This document shows positions 1 through 4,480 of a stretch of 6,542 nucleotides of DNA, one piece after another; position 1 is the stretch's first letter, and each line of letters opens with the position of its first letter. The DNA is from an uncultured Roseburia sp. (GTDB taxonomy: Bacteria; Bacillota_A; Clostridia; Lachnospirales; Lachnospiraceae). Location of the stretch: the NCBI GenBank assembly GCA_900753715.1, contig CAAEAE010000046.1:1-6542 (forward strand), read 5' to 3'. The notes below the pieces were generated by a model. The model made no database searches and was not told the DNA's origin. It worked only from the letters and a program-made list of their open reading frames with translations. The position numbers were made by a program, and so were the translations under genes.

Positions 1-19
1 ATGGTCTCGTTTCTTTCAT
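1..19 (-). CDS. 5' end of a divergent gene, product unknown (partial)
   Basis: Read on the minus strand, an ATG at 19-17 opens a frame starting Met-Lys-Glu-Thr-Arg-Pro before the window ends. A GAGAGG ribosome binding site (plus-strand 30-35) lies 10 nt upstream, and a minus-strand -10 box lies further back at 68-73. Only six codons are visible, so no function can be read from the protein. Genes divergent from AraC-family regulators in gut Clostridia are often sugar-use genes such as glycosidases or transporters. That is general knowledge of such layouts, not something this sequence shows. The call rests on the match of start codon, ribosome binding site and promoter on one strand. Confidence 0.5.
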
Positions 20-67
20 AATAAAAATACCTCTCAATTTTTATATTGTTTTGGTAGCTACAAGATT

Positions 68-96
68 ATTATAGGGGGATTAAATATTTAAACATA
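68..96 (-). promoter_or_regulatory. candidate promoter of the divergent gene
   Basis: The plus strand reads ATTATA at 68-73, which is a perfect TATAAT -10 box on the minus strand. With a 17-bp spacer the -35 position falls at 91-96 and reads TATGTT, a poor match to TTGACA. A good -10 with a weak -35 is typical of promoters that need an activator. The 21-bp-spaced direct repeat begins four bases beyond this -35, where an AraC-family activator would touch RNA polymerase. Transcription would start near 61 and leave a leader of about 42 nt. A 12-bp A/T palindrome (80-91) occupies the spacer and may be chance in such A+T-rich DNA. Confidence 0.5.
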
Positions 97-99
97 TAC

Positions 100-130
100 A
101 AAAATTGATTGCAAACTACGAAAAATTGAT
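100..130. promoter_or_regulatory. direct-repeat operator, probable AraC-family binding site
   Basis: The ten bases AAAAATTGAT occur exactly at 100-109 and again at 121-130, in the same orientation and 21 bp apart. AraC-family proteins each carry two helix-turn-helix motifs and bind as dimers to direct repeats spaced about two helical turns apart. The araI half-sites of E. coli have the same 21-bp period. The repeat lies between the two divergent -10 boxes, just upstream of the minus-strand -35 and overlapping the plus-strand -35 position. Inference: the adjacent regulator activates leftward transcription here and may repress its own. Confidence 0.6.
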
Positions 131-142
131 GTATTGTATAAT
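114..142 (+). promoter_or_regulatory. candidate promoter of the AraC-family regulator gene
   Basis: TATAAT at 137-142 is a perfect -10 box. At 17-bp spacing the -35 window is 114-119 and has no resemblance to TTGACA. The second operator half-site (121-130) lies in the spacer, so bound regulator would obstruct RNA polymerase, which fits autorepression. Transcription would begin near 149 and give a leader of about 43 nt to the first start codon. The unusually good -10 is the main support. Confidence 0.45.
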
Positions 143-191
143 TTGACAAAATAAACAAAAATATAAGTGGAGGAATGTGCAAAATTAACAT

Positions 192-1034
192 ATGAAGAAA
201 CAGGGTTACGAAATGGAATATGTAAAAATAGAAGAGAGTGAACAGCGCAGCTTTGGACAGAAGAAAAGCCATACAATTATTTTTGTGGCTGGTGGCAGGG
301 GATATCTGCATCAGGAAAATGAAAAGATTGTCTGTACCATGGAGGACTTAATATTTATTAAGCCCGGTAACAAAGTGAAACTTGAATATCGTAAAAATAA
401 ATACCCATTGGAGCTGTACGTACTTTATGTGGGAACAGAGTTACTGAGAAGCCTTTCCGATGAAAATACAAAACTGGATGAGGCATTTGATGTTGTCCCT
501 TTTCAGGTTAAGATGGTTCATTCTGAGAGTGAATCTGCCATGCTTATCAAGAGTATTTCCAAAAAGTTATATTCAATGATTAAGGAGTCGCCCAAATTTG
601 CGCATACCTTGTATGAGAAAAGCCTGTTGACAATGCTTTTGGTACTGGCACTGCGTTCGTCTGTCAAAGAGGATGTACAGTTAAAGTCAAATAAGAAAAA
701 GCATGTTGTAATGGATGACATTTTCATATATATAAGAGAACACCTGACGGAAGACATATCGTTGGAGCGTCTGGAAAATGAATTTTATGTAAGTCGTTAT
801 CATATTGTAAGAGAGTTTAAGAAGATGACAGGCGAAACCCCGCATTCCTATATTGTAAAGAGCAGACTGGATTTGTGCAGACATTATATAGAGCAGGGAA
901 AAAGTATCCGGGAAGTTTATGAGCTTGGAGGATTTGGTGGATACAATCATTTTTTCCGGGCATTTAAGAAAGAGTATGGTGTTACACCAATGCAGTATTA
1001 TAAAAATTTACAGATTGACAGGAATGAGAGATAA
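192..1034 (+). CDS. AraC-family transcriptional regulator
   Basis: This is a cytoplasmic DNA-binding regulator of 280 residues, the usual AraC-family length. Residues about 25-105 look like the N-terminal cupin-type sensor half, rich in short beta-strand-like segments. Residues about 171-272 are the C-terminal double helix-turn-helix. Its first recognition unit is near 191-212 (ISLERL, then YVSRYHIVREFKK). Its second is at 238-262, followed by the family signature GVTPMQYY (263-270) after FFRAFKKEYG. The ligand cannot be told from sequence, although a sugar would be usual for the family. The start is uncertain. GGAGG at 169-173 is 18 nt from ATG 192, which is too far for efficient use, while ATG 213 has AGGG seven bases upstream. 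An in-frame stop at 186-188 excludes anything earlier. Sampled 60-base blocks at 541 and 661 have 32-33% G+C, against 60% in a block of the penicillin-binding protein gene, so this gene and its control region may have a different history from their right-hand neighbours. No clear terminator follows. Confidence 0.93.
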   Translation: MKKQGYEMEYVKIEESEQRSFGQKKSHTIIFVAGGRGYLHQENEKIVCTMEDLIFIKPGNKVKLEYRKNKYPLELYVLYVGTELLRSLSDENTKLDEAFDVVPFQVKMVHSESESAMLIKSISKKLYSMIKESPKFAHTLYEKSLLTMLLVLALRSSVKEDVQLKSNKKKHVVMDDIFIYIREHLTEDISLERLENEFYVSRYHIVREFKKMTGETPHSYIVKSRLDLCRHYIEQGKSIREVYELGGFGGYNHFFRAFKKEYGVTPMQYYKNLQIDRNER

Positions 1035-1058
1035 AGAAGAAGTAACCCACGGTTTCCA

Positions 1059-1088
1059 GAATAATTTCTTACAGTTTTTTACATACTA
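1059..1088 (+). promoter_or_regulatory. sigma-G-type forespore promoter of spoVT
   Basis: GAATA at 1059-1063 and CATACTA at 1082-1088 are separated by exactly 18 bp. They match the published Bacillus sigma-G consensus (GHATR, 17-18 bp, CATWHTA) at every defined position. Transcription would begin near 1095, about 31 nt before the TTG start of spoVT. In B. subtilis spoVT is transcribed by sigma-G in the forespore, so motif and gene support each other. Sigma-F promoters overlap in sequence, but the -10 here lacks the GG typical of sigma-F. Confidence 0.65.
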
Positions 1089-1112
1089 ACTCCAAAGCTA
1101 AAACATGGAATT

Positions 1113-1117
1113 GGAGG
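1113..1117 (+). promoter_or_regulatory. ribosome binding site that fixes the spoVT start at TTG 1126
   Basis: GGAGG is followed by eight A-rich bases and then TTG at 1126. This is ideal spacing, and no other start candidate fits it. The upstream in-frame ATG at 1105 has no Shine-Dalgarno sequence in front of it and would place this ribosome binding site inside the coding region. Confidence 0.75.
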
Positions 1118-1125
1118 AAAAAAAA

Positions 1126-1674
1126 TTGAGAGCCACAGGAATTGTGAGAAGAATAGATGATTTGGGAAGAATTGTGGTGCCGAAGGAAATCAGGCGGACA
1201 CTTCGGATTCGGGAAGGGGACCCATTGGAAATTTTTACGGACCGTGAGGGGGAGATTATTCTCAAAAAATATTCTCCAATCGGAGAATTAGCGCAGTTTG
1301 CAGGAGAATATTCGGAGAGTCTTTCGCAGACGACGGGACATCTGGTCATCATCACCGACTGCGACCATGTGGTAGCGGCAGCCGGGGCAGGGAAGAAGGA
1401 ATTTGAAGGAAAAGCAATCAGCCGTCAGCTTGAGGAGGCAATCGGAGAGCGGAAAAATTTTCTTGCGGCAAAAGATGATGGGAATTTTATCCGGATTACG
1501 CAGGATGATGCGGGAGAGTACGGACAACAGAGCGTGAGCACGATTATCTGTGAGGGCGATGCCATCGGGGCGGTTGTGCTCTGCAATAAGGACGAAAACG
1601 TGAAGATGAGCGAGACCGAGAGCAAGCTTGCGATTGCGGCAGCAGGATTTTTGGGCAGGCAGATGGAGCAGTAG
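1126..1674 (+). CDS. spoVT: stage V sporulation protein T, AbrB-type forespore regulator
   Basis: SpoVT is a DNA-binding protein that adjusts sigma-G-dependent transcription in the developing spore, acting both positively and negatively. Residues about 3-50 form an AbrB-type swapped-hairpin DNA-binding domain with the family-typical run RRIDDLGRIVVPKEIRRTLR (8-27), then GDPLEIF (31-37) and LKKYSPIGE (46-54). Residues about 56-180 form the GAF-like domain thought to sense a small molecule. Counted from TTG the protein has 182 residues, close to the 178 of B. subtilis SpoVT, and it begins Met-Arg-Ala-Thr-Gly like family members that start MKATG. Starting at ATG 1105 would add seven charged residues without parallel and without a ribosome binding site. 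TTG is a weak initiator and may hold output down. The gene follows the AraC-family gene by 91 bp and has its own sigma-G-type promoter, so it is probably an independent unit. Confidence 0.93.
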   Translation: MRATGIVRRIDDLGRIVVPKEIRRTLRIREGDPLEIFTDREGEIILKKYSPIGELAQFAGEYSESLSQTTGHLVIITDCDHVVAAAGAGKKEFEGKAISRQLEEAIGERKNFLAAKDDGNFIRITQDDAGEYGQQSVSTIICEGDAIGAVVLCNKDENVKMSETESKLAIAAAGFLGRQMEQ

Positions 1675-1679
1675 GGGGA

Positions 1680-1708
1680 TTGCTATTATGCCCTGGATAC
1701 GGTAAAAT
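1680..1708 (+). promoter_or_regulatory. candidate sigma-A promoter for the nuclease-ATPase-PBP operon
   Basis: TTGCTA at 1680-1685 (four of six -35 positions) and TAAAAT at 1703-1708 (five of six -10 positions) are separated by the optimal 17 bp. Transcription would begin near 1715, about 32 nt before the metallophosphoesterase start. The site lies in the only gap upstream of the operon and would free it from forespore-only spoVT transcription. The match is moderate and such sites arise by chance in A+T-rich gaps. Confidence 0.45.
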
Positions 1709-1738
1709 GATAGGAAAAGCAATAGCGTATCATCAGGG
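1691..1738 (+). other. inverted repeat able to hide the next ribosome binding site
   Basis: CCCTGGATAC at 1691-1700 can pair with GTATC (1727-1731) and CAGGG (1734-1738), giving ten base pairs interrupted by a two-base AT bulge around a 26-base loop. The 3' arm contains the AGGG of the ribosome binding site (1735-1739) of the metallophosphoesterase gene. A rival pairing, ATGATA (1707-1712) with TATCAT (1728-1733), would exclude the first. No T-run follows, so this is not an intrinsic terminator. Transcripts starting near 1715 would lack the 5' arm, so only read-through RNA from spoVT could form the larger stem. Confidence 0.35.
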
Positions 1739-1746
1739 ATGAAAGA

Positions 1747-2838
1747 ATGAAGAACGAAACAATTAATACAACAGAATCCGGGGTTCGGTTCCTCCACGTT
1801 GCGGATGTGCATCTTGGAGTGGAACCGGATGCGGGAAAACCCTGGAGTAAAAAACGTCGTCAGGATATCTGGGACTCATTTGCAGAGGTAGTAGAGATGG
1901 CGGGGAAAAAACAGGTTGATTTCCTGTGGATTACGGGAGATTTGTTCCATGCACAGCCATTAAAACGCGAGTTAAAAGAAATCAATTACCTGTTTTCCAA
2001 AATACCGGATACCAAAATCGTGCTTCTCGCAGGAAATCATGATTACCTGAATCCAAAATCTTACTATTTGACGAATCAATGGGCGGAAAATGTATACTTT
2101 TTTTCAAGAGAAGAGGCTGTATATATAGATTTCCCGGAGAAAAATGTCACGGTGTACGGAATGAGCTACTGGCACAGGGAGGTTACTGCGCGTTGCTACG
2201 ATGGCATAAAGCCGCGGGACAACGGCAGAATCAATGTGCTGCTGGCGCACGGCGGGGATGAGCGGCATATTCCGTTTTCACCGGCTGCAATTCTGCAAAA
2301 TGGATTTGATTATCTGGCGGCAGGGCATATCCATAAGGGCGGTCAGATGGTGGCAGGGCGCGCAGTTATGGCGGGAAGCCTTGAGCCGACGGACTGCAAT
2401 GACACCGGAGCGCACGGTTACTGGCTCGGTGAATTACAAAAAGGCGGCGCGAAGGTGCAGTTTGTGCCAGTCCGTAAGTGCGAGTACTGCCATGAGGTGT
2501 TTCCGGTTACCTCTGCGACAACGGAGCAGGAGGTATCTGAGTGGGCGAAAAATCTGACACAGAAGCGTCCGGCGTACCAGTATTTCAGGCTGCGGTTAGA
2601 AGGACGTGCCGACCCGGAGACGGAATTTGACTTAAAACGGTTAGAAGAGCTTGCACGCGTGGTGGATGTCCAGGCGGATTTGACACCGGATTATGATTAC
2701 GAAAAGTTGGAAAAAGAGTATGAGGGGTCATTACTAGGCTGTTATGTAAACCAGATGCGGAAGAAAAACGATGCAGTCAGCCGGAAAGCGTTGGAATATG
2801 GCGTGAATGCGTTGTTGGGACATAAGATATGCAGATAA
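1747..2838 (+). CDS. SbcD/YhaO-like metallophosphoesterase (DNA repair exonuclease subunit)
   Basis: This is a predicted cytoplasmic dimetal nuclease of the Mre11/SbcD/YhaO type, which processes DNA ends or hairpins with an ABC-type ATPase partner. The calcineurin-like core shows the expected motifs in order: DVH (Asp20, His22), GDLFH (64-68, metal-bridging Asp65), GNHD (96-99), AHG (167-169) and GHIH (193-196). All main metal ligands are present, so the enzyme should be active. The second Asp of the common GDxxD form is His68. After the core, GSLEPTD (210-216) and DTGAHGY (219-225) resemble the clostridial YhaO-like branch. The C-terminal part (about 250-363) is a less conserved cap or partner-binding region. 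A CEYC pair (245-248) is unexplained. The start is ATG 1747 with AGGGA seven bases upstream. The partner ATPase gene overlaps its last 10 bp, which strongly suggests coupled translation and complex formation. At 363 residues it is within the family range. Strand-cleavage specificity is not readable from sequence. Confidence 0.9.
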   Translation: MKNETINTTESGVRFLHVADVHLGVEPDAGKPWSKKRRQDIWDSFAEVVEMAGKKQVDFLWITGDLFHAQPLKRELKEINYLFSKIPDTKIVLLAGNHDYLNPKSYYLTNQWAENVYFFSREEAVYIDFPEKNVTVYGMSYWHREVTARCYDGIKPRDNGRINVLLAHGGDERHIPFSPAAILQNGFDYLAAGHIHKGGQMVAGRAVMAGSLEPTDCNDTGAHGYWLGELQKGGAKVQFVPVRKCEYCHEVFPVTSATTEQEVSEWAKNLTQKRPAYQYFRLRLEGRADPETEFDLKRLEELARVVDVQADLTPDYDYEKLEKEYEGSLLGCYVNQMRKKNDAVSRKALEYGVNALLGHKICR

Positions 2839-4451
2839 ATGAGGCAAAAATTTTTAATTTTGGCAAATTACAGAACTGCTCGTTTCAGTTTGCGCCTGGA
2901 ATCAATGTGATTTACGGGGAAAATGAAGCCGGAAAGAGCACATTGTCAGCATTCCTTAAGGGGATGCTTTTTGGCATGGAAAAAGGCAGGGGAAAAGCGG
3001 CAGACAATCCGTACCGCAGATATGAACCGTGGCACGCACCGGCTTTTTACAGCGGGGCACTGCGCTTTACGGTGGACGGAAAACCGTTTTATCTGGAGCG
3101 GAATTTCTACTACAAAGAGAAGCGGGAGATTCTTCGGAATGAGGCGGACGGGGAAGAACTGTCGGTTGCCTGCGGAGACCTTTCGATGCTTTTAGGTGGA
3201 ATCCGGGAGACGGACTTTTGCAGTACCTATGTGGTTCCACAGTCCGGTGCGGCAACCGGGACGGAGCTTTCGGAGATTCTGGCGGAGTTTTACAGCGATG
3301 CGGCGGGCAGCGGGGACGGAAATCTTCCTGTGAAAAAGGCGCTTCAGGCACTCCAAAACAAAAAGAAAGAATTAAATGCAGATTTAAAAAATGAGAAAAA
3401 CGCAAAAGAAAAGGTGCTTTACGACTGCCGCTTGGAAAGAGAATTGTTAGAGCGCGAAATTGAGAAGATAAAACCGGAGGTTGCGGAGGCTGAGCGGGAG
3501 TTAAAAAGGCTTGAAGCGGCAAAAAAGGCACAGATGGAAAGATATGTCAGAGCGCAGGAGCCAGAGGAGACGCATGAGACAGAGAACAAAGGGCGCGGCA
3601 AACGAGGAGGAATGGCAGTTATTTTCCTGTTCCTGGGACTGCTTCTTTTGATTTTTGGCGGATTTCTCGTATGGAAAAATACCGCATTGACGCTTGAAGC
3701 GGCAGGAATTTTGGCGGCGTCGCTTGTATGTTTCTTTGGAGCAGGAGGGCTTTTTGCGCGGGCAAGGGCTGCGGACGGCGGCGCACAGGATGCAGAAGCC
3801 GTAGACTGGGAACAAGAGGAGAACGCTGATTCAGAGGATACCTACACAGAGGAAGCGGAGCCGGATGGTATACAGACGGTAAGAAAGCTCTTGGAGAGCA
3901 GGAGCGAGAGCTTAAGGGAAAAGGAAGTCCGGCTGTTTAATCTAAAGGAGCAGGAGAAGGAAGCGGAGGCGCAGAGCGTAAGAGAACGGGAGATAAACCT
4001 GGACCTTGCGGCGTTGGAACTGGCAGCGCAGGAGATAGAGCGGATTTCCACAGAACTTGCCGGGCAGCACGGAGATACGCTAGAAAAAGAGATTGCAAAG
4101 CTTATGGCATTGTTTACCGGAAACCGTTATGATACCGTGCGGGTGGGCGAAAATGGAAAACTTATTGTTTCCACAGAGGGAAAAGAAGTGCCGCCGGAAG
4201 CGTTAAGCCGCGGTACATTGGAGCAGATTTACCTTGCATTTCGCATTGCGGTGGGCAGAACCATCACAAGAGAAGAGCGGATGCCGGTTTTTCTCGATGA
4301 AGCATTTGCGATGTATGATGACAGAAGATTAAAAGAGACCCTTCGGGCACTGTCCGCACTGGACGAACAGATTTTTATTTTTACCTGTCAGAAGCGGGAA
4401 GGACAGCTGCTAAAAGAACTTGACGTGCCGGTCTGTGAGGTGTGCCTGTAA
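2829..4451 (+). CDS. SbcC/YhaN-like AAA ATPase with central membrane hairpin
   Basis: This is the ATPase partner of the preceding nuclease, related to Rad50/SbcC and closest in style to the YhaN N-terminal family. The N-terminal half-site has FGKL (11-14), Walker A GENEAGKST (30-38) and a Q-loop glutamine (Gln138 in VVPQSG). Residues about 165-245 are a charged coiled coil. Two hydrophobic helices follow at about 263-282 and 288-309, preceded by a basic KGRGKRGG stretch and followed by RAR, so both arms should stay in the cytoplasm. An acidic segment (about 315-347) and a second coiled coil (about 350-430) lead to the C-terminal half-site: signature LSRGTLEQ (459-466), Walker B VFLDEAF (487-493, Asp490 and catalytic Glu491), and a D-loop-like MYDD (495-498). 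The switch position, usually His, reads Gln521 in FTCQKRE. No CxxC zinc hook lies between the coiled coils. At 540 residues it is far shorter than SbcC or YhaN (about 1000). ATG 2829 has GGGA eight bases upstream, inside the nuclease gene. Confidence 0.88.
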   Translation: MQINEAKIFNFGKLQNCSFQFAPGINVIYGENEAGKSTLSAFLKGMLFGMEKGRGKAADNPYRRYEPWHAPAFYSGALRFTVDGKPFYLERNFYYKEKREILRNEADGEELSVACGDLSMLLGGIRETDFCSTYVVPQSGAATGTELSEILAEFYSDAAGSGDGNLPVKKALQALQNKKKELNADLKNEKNAKEKVLYDCRLERELLEREIEKIKPEVAEAERELKRLEAAKKAQMERYVRAQEPEETHETENKGRGKRGGMAVIFLFLGLLLLIFGGFLVWKNTALTLEAAGILAASLVCFFGAGGLFARARAADGGAQDAEAVDWEQEENADSEDTYTEEAEPDGIQTVRKLLESRSESLREKEVRLFNLKEQEKEAEAQSVREREINLDLAALELAAQEIERISTELAGQHGDTLEKEIAKLMALFTGNRYDTVRVGENGKLIVSTEGKEVPPEALSRGTLEQIYLAFRIAVGRTITREERMPVFLDEAFAMYDDRRLKETLRALSALDEQIFIFTCQKREGQLLKELDVPVCEVCL

Positions 4452-4465
4452 AATGTGCTTTACTT

Positions 4466-4471
4466 AGGAGG
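4466..4471 (+). promoter_or_regulatory. strong ribosome binding site of the PBP gene
   Basis: AGGAGG, a full anti-Shine-Dalgarno match, ends nine bases before ATG 4481. It sets that start in a gap of only 29 nt after the ATPase stop. No promoter or terminator is visible in this gap, which supports co-transcription with the two genes before it. Confidence 0.85.
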
Positions 4472-4480
4472 AACAGAGAA

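Noticed and set aside
80..91. 12-bp palindrome TTAAATATTTAA as a separate operator
   Set aside because: It consists only of A and T in DNA of 25% G+C, where such palindromes are expected by chance. It lacks a partner copy elsewhere in the window.
143..148. TTGACA resembling a perfect -35 box upstream of the AraC-family gene
   Set aside because: No -10-like sequence lies 16-18 bp downstream; the window there reads G-rich ribosome-binding-site sequence. TATAAG at 162-167 is only 13 bp away. The box more likely arises by chance next to the TATAAT at 137-142.
175..195. Six-codon leader frame (ATG 175 to TGA 195) overlapping the regulator ATG 192 as ATGA
   Set aside because: The only ribosome binding site (169-173) is one base from ATG 175, too close to be used. 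The peptide has no recognisable regulatory composition.
1035..1080. Possible intrinsic terminator after the AraC-family gene, ending in TTTTTT (1075-1080)
   Set aside because: No G/C-rich inverted repeat precedes the T-run; only imperfect A/T pairings can be drawn.
1288..1812. Long open frame on the minus strand opposite spoVT
   Set aside because: It has no ribosome binding site or family motif, is rich in Cys, His and Leu as expected of an antisense shadow, and lies opposite a clearly real gene.
3067..3531. 154-codon minus-strand frame opposite the ATPase gene
   Set aside because: Its Pro/Arg/Ser-rich composition mirrors the G+C-rich codons of the sense gene. No promoter, ribosome binding site or domain is visible.
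4452..4480. Separate promoter for the PBP gene
   Set aside because: The 29-nt gap is too short for a full promoter plus leader, and no -10-like box is seen in it.
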